DNA of 19,604 bases from DASYQD01 sp036005845. GTDB taxonomy: Bacteria > Acidobacteriota > Thermoanaerobaculia > Multivoradales > JAIOJS01. Where the stretch lies: the NCBI GenBank assembly GCA_036005845.1, contig DASYQD010000072.1, positions 1-19,604 of the forward strand, read 5' to 3'. Of this stretch, positions 1 through 7,604 are shown in pieces (within the stretch, counting starts at the first letter, position 1; every line of letters begins with the position of its first letter). Below the pieces are notes generated by a model, which was given only the letters and a program-made list of their open reading frames with translations, was not told where the DNA came from and ran no database searches. Made by a program: the position numbers and the translations under genes.

Positions 1-591
1 GCCGGCGCCGTCATCGCCGGCCGCACGGTCGCCTATCCGTCGGTGTCGCGGGCGTGGTTGACGCTGCTCGAAGGGCCGAGCCTCGGACTCTCGTCGGCCT
101 CGCCGCTCGTCGTCGGCGCCAAGCTGGCGCTGCTGTGCGGCTGGCTGGTGCTCCTACTGTTGCTCTTCGCCACCGCCGGCCGCGAGGTGCTCGCCACTTC
201 CGAGAGCGTCGTCGCCGATCCCTTCCGCAACTTCCTCGTCGGCCTCACCGCGGTGTTGAGCCTGGTGCTCACCGCGCTCTTCTTGACCTCGCTCGCGGCG
301 GCGGTGCTCGGCGTGCCGCTGCTCTTCCTCGCCGTCTTCGTCGGCCTGCTGCTCAAGCTGTGGGGAATGGTGGCGGTGTTCCACGCCCTCGGCGAGTGGG
401 TGTCGCGGCGCGTGCTGCGCGGCAAGCTGCTGCCGCTCTCCGCCGCGACGGTGGGGCTGTTGCTGCTCGGTGCCGCGAAGCTGCTGCCGTGGATCGGCGT
501 GTGGACGTGGACGGTGGCGACGCTCATCGGCGTCGGCGCCGCGCTGTCGACGAAGCTCGGCAGACGCGAGCCGTGGCTGGCCAGCGCTTAG
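1..591 (+). CDS. Membrane protein, C-terminal part (5' end outside window)
   Basis: The reading frame is open from base 1 to the TAG at 589-591, giving 196 residues, and the gene must start upstream of the window. The visible part is strongly hydrophobic. There is one membrane segment at about residues 37-57, a polar linker ending in DPFRN (about 73-77), then a long hydrophobic stretch at about 78-122 containing a VLGVPLLFL turn that is probably two segments, and one or two more at about 138-175. The C-terminus is short and basic. The pattern of a polar linker followed by paired segments around a V-G-[IV]-P-L motif resembles the membrane region that follows the beta-helical part of some bactofilin-like polymer-forming proteins. 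That is pattern memory, not a search result, and the diagnostic N-terminal domain lies outside the window. The function is therefore open. Confidence 0.75.
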   Translation, partial: AGAVIAGRTVAYPSVSRAWLTLLEGPSLGLSSASPLVVGAKLALLCGWLVLLLLLFATAGREVLATSESVVADPFRNFLVGLTAVLSLVLTALFLTSLAAAVLGVPLLFLAVFVGLLLKLWGMVAVFHALGEWVSRRVLRGKLLPLSAATVGLLLLGAAKLLPWIGVWTWTVATLIGVGAALSTKLGRREPWLASA

Positions 592-598
592 CAAGCAT

Positions 599-670
599 CG
601 AGATCGCTTCGTCGCTGCGCTCCTCGCGATGACACTTGAACGTCATCGCGAGCGCAGCGAAGCGATCTCG
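599..670. repeat. REP-like intergenic inverted repeat
   Basis: The left arm (599-633) and right arm (642-670) are reverse complements apart from two 3-base insertions in the left arm, and they flank an 8-base loop (634-641). The arms carry the cores CGAGATCGCTTCG and GCGATGAC. The right arm reads GTCATCGCGAGCGCAGCGAA and onward, matching a palindromic intergenic repeat type (GTCATTGCGAG...GAAGC-AATCTC-like) seen in many unrelated bacterial genomes. The element lies between the stop at 591 and the hbd start at 766. As RNA it would form a very stable hairpin that could terminate or protect the upstream transcript. No adjacent T-tract is visible, so a terminator role is uncertain. Confidence 0.8.
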
Positions 671-748
671 ACGCTCACCGTGCATAGACGCTCGCTGTCG
701 CGAAGACGATCTCGTGCGAGCGCGATCACTTCCATTTTCGTGACCTGC

Positions 749-757
749 TGATAGTGT
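749..757 (+). promoter_or_regulatory. Candidate extended -10 promoter element for hbd
   Basis: TGATAGTGT fits the extended -10 form TGnTAnnnT and ends 8 bases before the ATG at 766. There is no purine-rich ribosome-binding site in front of that ATG, so a very short leader or leaderless mRNA is possible. The -35 position (around 729-734, CTTCCA) matches the consensus poorly. This rests on motif matching by eye. Confidence 0.25.
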
Positions 758-765
758 GACTAGCG

Positions 766-1626
766 ATGCCAGCGGTGAGCAGCATCGGCGTGGTGGGCGC
801 GGGGACGATGGGGCACGGCATCGCGCAAGTCGCCGCCCAAGCCGGTCTCGCGGTGACGATGGTCGACGTCGCACCGGCGGCGCTCGAGCGCGGCATCGCC
901 GGCATCGGCAAGAGCCTCGATCGCCTCATCGCCAAAGGCAAGCTCACCGCCGAGGACAAGGCGACGACGCTCGGCCGCGTCGCGACGAGCGGCGATCTCT
1001 CCGCGCTCGCGTCGTGCGAGCTCGTCGTCGAGGCGGTGGTGGAGAAGCTGCCGGTCAAGGCCTCGGTGCTCGCCGAGCTCGACCGCGCCTGTCCGCCGCA
1101 GACGATCCTCGCCACCAACACCAGCTCGATCTCGATCACCAAGCTCGCCGCCGGCACCGGCCGCGCCGACCGCGTCATCGGCATGCACTTCATGAATCCG
1201 GTGCCGCTGATGCAGCTCGTCGAGATCATCCGCGGCCTCGCCACTTCGCAAGCGACCTACGACGCAGTGCGCGACACCACCGCCAAGCTCGGCAAGACGC
1301 CGGTCGAGGTGCACGACGCGCCGGGCTTCGTCAGCAATCGCGTGCTGCTGCCGATGATCAACGAAGCGGTCTTCGCGCTGCACGAGGGCGTCGGCACCGC
1401 CGAGGCCATCGACCAGGTGATGAAGCTGGGCATGAACCACCCGATGGGGCCGCTCGCCCTCGCCGACCTGATTGGCCTCGACGTCTGCCTCGACATCCTG
1501 CGCGTGCTGCACGATGGCTTCGGCGATCCCAAGTACCGCGCCTGTCCGCTGCTGGTGAAGATGGTCGACGCCGGCTACCTCGGCCGCAAGAGCGGCCGCG
1601 GCTTTTACTCGTACGGAGAGGGATGA
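766..1626 (+). CDS. hbd: 3-hydroxybutyryl-CoA / 3-hydroxyacyl-CoA dehydrogenase
   Basis: A 286-residue protein of the usual length for stand-alone Hbd/PaaH-type enzymes. It would oxidise (S)-3-hydroxyacyl-CoA to 3-ketoacyl-CoA with NAD(P)+, or run in reverse in butyrate-type pathways, in the cytosol. The N-terminal Rossmann fold shows GAGTMG at residues 11-16 and an acidic residue after the second strand (VDV). The catalytic dyad is His141, in the family motif HFMNP, and Glu153 in VEII, with the 12-residue spacing known for the family. The linker signature DAPGFVSNRV follows, then the helical C-terminal dimerisation domain with NHPMGPL and the terminal GRKSGRGFYSY. The ATG at 766 places the Rossmann strand close to the N-terminus as expected. 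No thiolase or crotonase gene lies beside it, so the physiological direction cannot be read from context. The symbol paaH or fadB2 would be equally defensible. Confidence 0.95.
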   Translation: MPAVSSIGVVGAGTMGHGIAQVAAQAGLAVTMVDVAPAALERGIAGIGKSLDRLIAKGKLTAEDKATTLGRVATSGDLSALASCELVVEAVVEKLPVKASVLAELDRACPPQTILATNTSSISITKLAAGTGRADRVIGMHFMNPVPLMQLVEIIRGLATSQATYDAVRDTTAKLGKTPVEVHDAPGFVSNRVLLPMINEAVFALHEGVGTAEAIDQVMKLGMNHPMGPLALADLIGLDVCLDILRVLHDGFGDPKYRACPLLVKMVDAGYLGRKSGRGFYSYGEG

Positions 1627-1655
1627 GGGCGGGGCGAGGGGCCCGATGGTGACCC

Positions 1656-3536
1656 ATGCCTGACGCGCAGTTGAGGGCCAGCCACCCCGTCTACTGCCAG
1701 GCCTGCGGCGCCGGCAATCCCGACGACCAGGAGTTCTGCCGCCGCTGCCATCACAAGCTGCTGGTGGTGTCGGGGAGCCGCGGCAGCGAGCGCGACGACC
1801 TGCTCGCCGAGCTCGAGGAAGACTTCTCCTTCGACGAACACCTGCTCGAGCGCATCTCGCTGCTCGAGGAGGCCGTCAAGCGTTCGACCGAGACCGTCGA
1901 GCACCTCCTCGGCGTGGTGCAGAAGCAGGAAGAGAACCTCGCCATGGCCGAGGCCGGCCTCGCCACCATGCGCGAGCTGCTCGAGCGCAAGCAGCTCGTC
2001 ACCCGCGAGGAGTGGGAGCTCCTGTGGGGCCGCCGCCGCGACCAGCGCCTCCTGGCGCTCGAGAAGCGCGACCGCTTCCAGCGCATTCGCGAGCGCATCC
2101 TCGCCCTCCACCACGGGCCGCGGCAGGAGGAGTTCCTGCGCTTCCTCGAGGAGGCGGGCAAGGCGTTCTCGGCGCTCGAGCTCGAGCGCGCCATCGAAGC
2201 GCTCGAGGGCGCGGCGCGCCTCGACCGCGACAACCACGAGCTCGTGCACCTGCTCGGCGAGTGTCTCTTCCACGCCGGCGAGCTGCCGCGCGCGCTGGGC
2301 TGGTTCGACCGCCTGCTCGAGCTCAAGCCGTCGCACTTCGAAGGCCTCGTCTACGGCGGCGTCATCCGCCACGAAGCCGGCGACGTCGAGGGCGCCAGCA
2401 AGCTCCTGCAGCGCGCCGTCGAGCTCCACGGCGAGAGCTTCCTGCCGCACTTCTCGCTCGGCGCCGTCTACGCCTCGCAGGGCGATCCGGCGCGCGCCGC
2501 GCAGCACCTGCAGCGGGCGGTGCGCATCGAGCCGGTGCCGCAGGCGCTGTTTCTCTTGGGCCGCTGCTGGCACGAGATGGGGCAGCTCGGTCCGGCGATG
2601 CGCTGCCTGCGCGACGCGGTGGGGAAGAGCCCGCTCTTCGAAGAGGCGCACTACCAGCTCGGCCTCGTCTACCTCGACAAGCGCTGGAACAGGAAGGCGC
2701 TCGACGCCTTCCGTCGCGCACAGCGGCTCAACCCGCGCAAGTTCCGCTACCGCGAGCTGGTGCGCTATCTCGGCGAGCAGGGCGCGTCGCCCTTCCCGCC
2801 GGTCTCCGGCGAAGCGGCGGCGGCGTTGCGGCAGGGCGAGGCGGCGCTCGACGCCGAGCGGCTCGACGAGGCCTATCGCTGTTTCCGCCGCGCGTTGAAG
2901 AGCGCGCCCGACCATCCGACGGTGCTCACCTACTACGCGCTCGCCTGTCTGGCGCTCGACCGCCCGCAGGAGATCGAGTCGGTGGTGCGCCGCATCGCCG
3001 GCGAGAACCCCGGCGAGATGCTGCTCTCGACGGCGTACGCGACGTGGATCGAGGCGCTGCGCGAGCAGGGGCGTCTCGCCGAGGGCAACCGTCTCGGCGA
3101 GGAGCTGCTCGCCGCCGGCAGCGGCAACTTCGCCAAGACGATCGCTTACTACGAGATGGCGTGGAACCTGGCGGAGATGGAGGAGAACCTCGACGAGGCG
3201 CTGGAGTTCGCGCGCCGCGCCGTCGACCTGGCGCCCGAGGAGCTGCAGCAGTTCCCGCTCGCGGCGCTCGGCTGGGTGCACTACAAGCGCAAGGAGTTCT
3301 CACAGGCGGTGGAGTTCCTGGCGCGCGCGAGCCAGCTCGGCAGCTCGGCCTCGACGCTGACGCAGCTGGGCATGGCGCTCCTCGCCGCCGGCGACGAGGA
3401 GCAGGCGCGACGCACGCTCGAGCGCGCGCGCAGCCTGCGGCGCCGCGGCCAGGGACTCGAGTTCAAGATGATGGAGTGCCTGCGCGACAGCAATCGGTTC
3501 CACTCGCGCCTGCGCGGCCCTCACGGCAAGGCGTGA
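1656..3536 (+). CDS. Zinc-ribbon, coiled-coil and TPR repeat protein
   Basis: A 626-residue soluble protein with no signal peptide or membrane segment. It begins with a small zinc ribbon: CxxC at Cys14/Cys17 and a second CxxC at Cys28/Cys31. A charged, Leu/Glu-rich stretch at about residues 45-130 looks like a coiled coil. From about residue 165 to the end there are repeated 34-residue helical hairpins of TPR type (for example ALGWFDRLLELKPSHFEG, ALDAFRRAQRLNPRKF, ALEFARRAVDLAPEEL), arranged in two blocks separated near residue 375 by a Pro-rich linker. TPR proteins are scaffolds, so this is probably an adaptor that binds other proteins or nucleic acid; the partner cannot be deduced. It starts 29 bases after the hbd stop, so it may be co-transcribed with hbd. 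The ATG at 1656 is chosen because the ribbon follows immediately. Confidence 0.88.
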   Translation: MPDAQLRASHPVYCQACGAGNPDDQEFCRRCHHKLLVVSGSRGSERDDLLAELEEDFSFDEHLLERISLLEEAVKRSTETVEHLLGVVQKQEENLAMAEAGLATMRELLERKQLVTREEWELLWGRRRDQRLLALEKRDRFQRIRERILALHHGPRQEEFLRFLEEAGKAFSALELERAIEALEGAARLDRDNHELVHLLGECLFHAGELPRALGWFDRLLELKPSHFEGLVYGGVIRHEAGDVEGASKLLQRAVELHGESFLPHFSLGAVYASQGDPARAAQHLQRAVRIEPVPQALFLLGRCWHEMGQLGPAMRCLRDAVGKSPLFEEAHYQLGLVYLDKRWNRKALDAFRRAQRLNPRKFRYRELVRYLGEQGASPFPPVSGEAAAALRQGEAALDAERLDEAYRCFRRALKSAPDHPTVLTYYALACLALDRPQEIESVVRRIAGENPGEMLLSTAYATWIEALREQGRLAEGNRLGEELLAAGSGNFAKTIAYYEMAWNLAEMEENLDEALEFARRAVDLAPEELQQFPLAALGWVHYKRKEFSQAVEFLARASQLGSSASTLTQLGMALLAAGDEEQARRTLERARSLRRRGQGLEFKMMECLRDSNRFHSRLRGPHGKA

Positions 3537-3573
3537 GGCGGCTCGGCGCAGGGCGCGCGCGGCGCATCGCTGC

Positions 3574-5106
3574 TTGACGGTCCCCACGATCGAAGGCGTG
3601 TGGCGGGCGAAGCCGCGCACCGGCGCGGCGGTGGCGATCGCCGGGCTGATGACGCTCGTCGGCTACGCGCTGCTGGCGATGTTGGCGGCGCCGGATGCGG
3701 CGAAGCTGCTCGGTGGACGCGAGGGGCTCGTGCGGCCGCTCCGCGTCGCGCTGCCGCTGGTGCTGCTGGCGGTGTGGGTTCTCGTCTTGATGCGCCATGA
3801 GGCGCGACGGGCGGCGGCCGCGCTGGCGATCGGCTCCGGTTGCTTTCTGGTCTACGCGCATCTGCTGCTGCCGGCGACCGACAACGTCGTCGCCGCGCGC
3901 GGCTGCGTGGAGGCGGCGACCGCGTTGATTCGTTACGGACCCACGACCGCGGCGCCGGCACCGCCATCGACACCATCGGACTCGGCATCGGGATCGGCGC
4001 CGGCATCGGGACCGGTATCGCCGGCGGGCGGCATGTTCGTCGCGCCGCGTTGTCCCGTCGCCGAGGCGGCGGCGATGGCGCCGCTGGGGTGGATTGCCGA
4101 CGGCTTGGTCACCCGCGCGAAGCCGCCGGCGCAACGCCGCGAGCGGCTCGTCGATGCGGTGGCCGACGTCTGCGCGGCGGTTGCCGTGGCGCTGCTGTAC
4201 ATCGCCGCTCGTCGCCTCGGCGCCGATGCGCGCCTCGCCACGGCGGGTGCGCTGATATTGGGCTTGTGCACGCCGCACCTCTCGCTCCACGCGGGTGGGC
4301 TGTGGACGCACAATGTCAGCGGCACGCTGATCCTCGCCGCGCTCGTCCTCGCACTGCCCAATGGCTCCGACCCCTCGACCGCGGCGAGCGCGTGGTCAGG
4401 CGCCCTAACCGCGCTCGCGGCCGCCACGCGGCCGACGGCGCTGGTGCTCGCCGTGCTGCCGCTCCTCGTCGTCGGCGCGCGCCGGCGCTTCGCGCTGCTG
4501 CCCTGGCTGTTGGCCTTCGGCGGCGTGCTCGGCGTCGCGATGACGGCCTCACGCGCCGCGTTCGGCACGCTGCTGCCGCACGATCCCGACTTCCACCTCG
4601 TGGCCTTCGCGCTCGGCCCCTGGGCGCGCGCGGCCGGCGCGCTTCTGCTCTCGCCCAATCGCGGCCTCCTCTTCGTGACTCCGGTCTTCCTTTTCTCCCT
4701 CGCGGGCGCTGCGCTCGGCATCGCGCGGAGCGACGGCTGGAAGCGGCTCTTCTACGTCGCCGCCGCCATCTGTTGTGCCGCGCTGCTCGCTCTCGCCGGG
4801 GCCACCGATCGCTGGTGGGACGGCGCCGGCTTCGGCCCACGCGTCCTCGCCGACCTCTTCCCGCTGCTCGCGCTGCTGCTCCTTCCCGCCGTGCAGTGGT
4901 TGCTCGGCGCGCCGTCGTGGTCGAGAATCGCCGGCTCCGGGCTGCTGGTGATGGCGATCGCCGCGAGCGCCTTCACCGCGTGGCGCGGAGCGACGGCCCC
5001 TGGCACTCGCGAGTGGAACGTGAAGCCGCCGGCCTCGCAGGAGCGCGCCTGGGACTGGTCGGACATCCAGGCGCTGCGGCAGCCGGGCCATCCTCGCGGC
5101 CTCTGA
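3574..5106 (+). CDS. Polytopic membrane protein, GT-C glycosyltransferase-like
   Basis: The 510-residue product has about ten hydrophobic segments (roughly 18-38, 57-73, 82-100, 195-211, 219-236, 250-262, 284-300, 306-323, 363-383, 393-409, 424-445, 452-470). Two motifs recall bacterial GT-C type integral membrane glycosyltransferase-like proteins: SPNRGLLFVTPV at 360-371 and WWDGAGFGPRVLADLFP at 414-430, similar to the SPSRGL and WWGG-GPR-L-D patterns in that group. Such enzymes transfer sugars from lipid-linked donors at the membrane; the substrate is unknown here. Residues about 125-152 form a low-complexity Ala/Pro/Ser/Gly linker. The start is uncertain. The longest frame opens with TTG at 3574 without a clear ribosome-binding site; GTG at 3598 or ATG at 3649 are alternatives. 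It lies 37 bases after the TPR gene and 49 bases before proS. Confidence 0.75.
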   Translation: MTVPTIEGVWRAKPRTGAAVAIAGLMTLVGYALLAMLAAPDAAKLLGGREGLVRPLRVALPLVLLAVWVLVLMRHEARRAAAALAIGSGCFLVYAHLLLPATDNVVAARGCVEAATALIRYGPTTAAPAPPSTPSDSASGSAPASGPVSPAGGMFVAPRCPVAEAAAMAPLGWIADGLVTRAKPPAQRRERLVDAVADVCAAVAVALLYIAARRLGADARLATAGALILGLCTPHLSLHAGGLWTHNVSGTLILAALVLALPNGSDPSTAASAWSGALTALAAATRPTALVLAVLPLLVVGARRRFALLPWLLAFGGVLGVAMTASRAAFGTLLPHDPDFHLVAFALGPWARAAGALLLSPNRGLLFVTPVFLFSLAGAALGIARSDGWKRLFYVAAAICCAALLALAGATDRWWDGAGFGPRVLADLFPLLALLLLPAVQWLLGAPSWSRIAGSGLLVMAIAASAFTAWRGATAPGTREWNVKPPASQERAWDWSDIQALRQPGHPRGL

Positions 5107-5138
5107 TCCTCACCCGTCCGTCACCCACCGAGCTTCGT

Positions 5139-5145
5139 GAAAGGA
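5139..5145 (+). promoter_or_regulatory. Ribosome-binding site of proS
   Basis: GAAAGGA lies 10 bases upstream of the ATG at 5156 and supports that start. The conserved N-terminal ProRS residues begin directly after it. Confidence 0.55.
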
Positions 5146-5155
5146 TTGCGCGCCT

Positions 5156-6892
5156 ATGCGCTGGAGCCAGTTCTACCTCTTCACCACCCGCGAGGTGCCC
5201 GCCGACGCCGAGGTCATCAGCCACAAGCTGATGGTGCGCACCGGCATGATCAAGAAGACCGCCGCGGGGATCTACAGCTACCTCCCCTTCGGCTGGCGCA
5301 GCCTGCAGAAGCTGCAGGAGATCGTCCGCCGCGAGCTCGCCAAGGCGAACTGCGTCGAGCTTCACATGCCGGCGGTGCAGCCGGCCGAGCTGTGGCAGGA
5401 ATCCGGCCGCTGGCAGAAGTACGGCAAGGAGCTGCTGCGCATCGACGACCGCCACGACCGCGAGTTCTGCTTCGGCCCCACGCACGAAGAGGTGATCACC
5501 GACATCGTGCGCCGCGACGTGCGCAGCTACCGCCAGCTGCCGTTCAACATGTTCCAGATCCAGGTCAAGTTCCGCGACGAGATCCGGCCGCGCTTCGGCC
5601 TGATGCGCGGGCGCGAGTTCCTGATGAAGGACGCCTACTCGTTCCACGCCGACGCCGCGTCGCTCGACGAGGCGTACGAAGCGATGCGGCTCGCCTACTG
5701 CCGCATCTTCGAGGCCTGCAGGCTCGAGTACTCGGTCGTCGAGGCCGACACCGGCAGCATCGGCGGATCGTCGTCGCACGAGTTCATGGTGCTCGCCAAC
5801 TCCGGTGAGAGCGCCGTGGTGCGCTGCCCGAAGTGCGGCTACGCGGCGAACACGGAGAAGGCATCGACCAACGCCGCTCATTGGCACGTGCCCGCGGCCA
5901 CGACGCCGGCGGCGAGTGGCCGCGAGAAGGTGCCGACGCCGGGCGCCAAGTCGGTCGAGGATGTGGCGACCCTGCTGAAGGTCGAGCCTTCGCGCGTCGT
6001 CAAGACGCTCCTCTACGAGACCGAGCAGGGCAACGTCGCCGTCGCCATCCGCGGCGACCGCGAGGTCAACGAGGTCAAGCTCACCAACCTGCTCGGCGTG
6101 CAGCGCCTGGCGCTCGCCGGCGAGGCGCAGGTGGTGGCCGCAACGGGCGCGCCCGTGGGCTATGCCGGTCCGGTGGGGCTCGCGCCCGGCATCGACCTCG
6201 TCGCCGACGAATCGGTACGCCACCTCGTCGACTTCGTCTGCGGCGCCAACGAAGGTGACGCGCATTTCGTGGGCTGCAACTGGGCCACCGACGCGCAGCC
6301 GACGACCTGGGGCGACTTCGTGCTCGTGCGCGGCGGCGATCCCTGCCCGCGCTGCGACGGCACGCTCGAGGAGTTCCGCGGCATCGAGGTCGGCCACATC
6401 TTCAAGCTCGGCATCAAGTACTCACAGCCGATGCAGTGCAACTTCCTCGACGCCAACGGCGAGAGCCACCCGATGGTGATGGGCTGCTACGGCCTCGGCA
6501 TCGGCCGCACCGTCGCCGCCGCCATCGAGCAGAACCACGACGCCGACGGCATCGTCTGGCCGGTGCCCCTGGCGCCCTTCTCGGTGCTCCTCGTCGCGCT
6601 CAACCCCGACGACGAAAACGTGCAGCGCGTGGCGGCCGACCTCTACGCCCGCCTCGGCGATCTGCGCCTGCCGGACGGCAGCGCGGTGGACGTCCTCTTC
6701 GACGACCGCGACGAGCGCCCCGGCGTCAAATTCAAGGACGCCGACCTCATCGGCATCCCGGTGCGCCTCGTCGTCGGCGCCAAGTCCCTCGCCGACGGCA
6801 AAGTCGAGCTCTCCCTGCGCCGCGACCGGCAACGCCAGCTCGTCGTGCCGGACGAGGCGGCCGAGCGCGTGGCGCAGCTGCTGACGCAGTGA
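5156..6892 (+). CDS. proS: Prolyl-tRNA synthetase (bacterial type with editing domain)
   Basis: A 578-residue class II aminoacyl-tRNA synthetase that charges tRNA-Pro in the cytosol. Motif 1 lies around residues 29-60 (TGMIKKTAAGIYSYLPFGW). Motif 2 is at about 139-164 (FRDEIRPRFGLMRGREFLMK, then DAYSFH). Motif 3 is at 443-451 (GCYGLGIGR). Between motifs 2 and 3, about 225-400, sits the YbaK/INS-like editing insertion that clears Ala-tRNA-Pro, including VVKTLL with Lys283 at the position of the known editing lysine. Two Cys pairs flank this insertion (Cys224/227 and Cys397/400), as in many bacterial ProRS. The C-terminal anticodon-binding domain runs from about 475 to the end. Length and domain order are those of the full bacterial form. 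The gene converges with the - strand toxin gene, leaving 25 bases between the two stop codons and no obvious terminator. Confidence 0.97.
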   Translation: MRWSQFYLFTTREVPADAEVISHKLMVRTGMIKKTAAGIYSYLPFGWRSLQKLQEIVRRELAKANCVELHMPAVQPAELWQESGRWQKYGKELLRIDDRHDREFCFGPTHEEVITDIVRRDVRSYRQLPFNMFQIQVKFRDEIRPRFGLMRGREFLMKDAYSFHADAASLDEAYEAMRLAYCRIFEACRLEYSVVEADTGSIGGSSSHEFMVLANSGESAVVRCPKCGYAANTEKASTNAAHWHVPAATTPAASGREKVPTPGAKSVEDVATLLKVEPSRVVKTLLYETEQGNVAVAIRGDREVNEVKLTNLLGVQRLALAGEAQVVAATGAPVGYAGPVGLAPGIDLVADESVRHLVDFVCGANEGDAHFVGCNWATDAQPTTWGDFVLVRGGDPCPRCDGTLEEFRGIEVGHIFKLGIKYSQPMQCNFLDANGESHPMVMGCYGLGIGRTVAAAIEQNHDADGIVWPVPLAPFSVLLVALNPDDENVQRVAADLYARLGDLRLPDGSAVDVLFDDRDERPGVKFKDADLIGIPVRLVVGAKSLADGKVELSLRRDRQRQLVVPDEAAERVAQLLTQ

Positions 6893-6917
6893 CCCAAACG
6901 AGGGCGACGACCGCGGC

Positions 6918-7358
6918 TTAGAGCGAGTGAATCCGCACCTGCGGATGCCGGGCCGCCAAGCGTTGGAGATCTTCTCGGTCGCCAGTCAGGATCCGTGCTC
7001 GTCCGGCCGCTACTGCTTGCGCTACGACCAGGGCGTCGACGGTTGCCGCGGAGCGCGCGGCGCCGAGCAGCGCTCCCGCGATGCGCCCATGAAGCTCACG
7101 GGCAGCCGGAACTGTTCCGAGCTCGTTGAGCACGCGATTCACTCCCGCGTCCCGCGGACCGCCACGCACGGTTTCCGCGATCACGACTACCGGGACTTCG
7201 ATCGGCACACCGAGGTCGACTGCCTGGAGGAGGAACGACCGCGCCCGGGCGTCTCCGCGCGCCAGGGCGATGACGGCGCCCGAGTCGAGGATCAGCCGCT
7301 CCGGCGCGACGATCTGGCGGGACGACGCCGCCCTCCGCGGCCGCCGCTTGCGGTCCAC
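6918..7358 (-). CDS. vapC: PIN-domain toxin (VapC-like)
   Basis: A 146-residue PIN-domain protein, a predicted Mg2+-dependent endoribonuclease and the toxin of a type II toxin-antitoxin pair. The four acidic positions typical of the fold are visible: Asp25 in LILDSG, Glu62 in VIAETV, Asp108 in TVDALV and Asp127 in LTGDREDL. The frame stays open upstream to 7598, but that part is a shadow of the antitoxin. I place the start at the GTG at 7356-7358, the only start codon in a sensible position before the first PIN strand. This gives a basic N-terminal tail (VDRKRRPRR) and a 67-base overlap with the antitoxin gene, larger than the few bases usual for vapBC pairs. The overlap would couple translation. 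RNA target unknown. Confidence 0.88.
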   Translation of the reverse strand: MDRKRRPRRAASSRQIVAPERLILDSGAVIALARGDARARSFLLQAVDLGVPIEVPVVVIAETVRGGPRDAGVNRVLNELGTVPAARELHGRIAGALLGAARSAATVDALVVAQAVAAGRARILTGDREDLQRLAARHPQVRIHSL

Positions 7359-7564
7359 TCCTTCCGCACCTCCGCGAGCGTTCTCGGGTCGATGGGCCCG
7401 TGCTCGCGCTCGAGCTCCGCGAGCAGTCTCAACACGCGATCGCGTTGCAGCTGCTGCCGAAGGGCACTGTTGACGTAGCCCGACAGACCACGCGCTCCCA
7501 CCGCGCCGCGCGCTTCCTCCACCAGCTCCTCTTCCAGCGTCAGGGAGACCTTTGCCGTAGCCAT
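7292..7564 (-). CDS. vapB: Ribbon-helix-helix antitoxin (VapB-like)
   Basis: A 90-residue protein. Residues 5-10 (KVSLTL) form the predicted beta-ribbon, followed by two helices (about 11-22 and 28-40, with GLSGYVNSAL), as in MetJ/Arc/CopG-type repressors. The remaining helix (about 41-70) and a basic Arg/Ser-rich tail are the likely toxin-binding part. The gene precedes and overlaps the PIN toxin gene, the usual antitoxin-first order. Antitoxins of this class bind their own operator and repress the operon; a palindrome lies 5 bases in front of the ATG. The last 22 or so residues come from the region overlapping the toxin gene, so their Arg-richness may partly reflect the dual coding. Confidence 0.87.
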   Translation of the reverse strand: MATAKVSLTLEEELVEEARGAVGARGLSGYVNSALRQQLQRDRVLRLLAELEREHGPIDPRTLAEVRKEWTASGGRGGRRRPARSSRRSG

Positions 7565-7569
7565 GCGCG

Positions 7570-7590
7570 AATCCTACTACGAGTAGGATT
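7570..7590. promoter_or_regulatory. Palindromic operator overlapping candidate -10 of vapBC
   Basis: AATCCTAC (7570-7577) and GTAGGATT (7583-7590) are perfect 8-base inverted repeats separated by 5 bases. Read on the - strand, the palindrome contains TAGGAT (7576-7571), a TAnnnT-type -10, ending 6 bases before the A of the vapB ATG at 7564. This places the expected transcription start at or next to the start codon. Autoregulation by RHH antitoxins at such palindromes is established for the family. Binding and promoter activity here are inferred. Confidence 0.6.
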
Positions 7591-7604
7591 GGCGCCAAGG
7601 CAGG

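Noticed and set aside
756..1652. Long + strand frame of 298 codons overlapping hbd
   Set aside because: It is an Arg-rich out-of-frame shadow of the dehydrogenase, which has complete family motifs in its own frame.
1605..3281. 558-codon - strand frame antisense to the TPR gene
   Set aside because: Composition is a mirror of GC-rich codons of the TPR protein; no domain, signal or ribosome-binding site is seen.
3840..5231. 463-codon + strand frame overlapping the GT-C-like gene and the proS start
   Set aside because: Arg/Ala-rich shadow that would overlap proS; the membrane-protein frame has clear hydrophobic periodicity and motifs.
6893..6917. Possible bidirectional terminator between convergent proS and vapC
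   Set aside because: The 25 bases contain no stem-loop or T/A tract that would support an intrinsic terminator.
7359..7598. N-terminal extension of the PIN toxin frame up to 7598
   Set aside because: It overlaps the whole antitoxin gene in another frame and has no toxin-like sequence; PIN homology begins after 7358.
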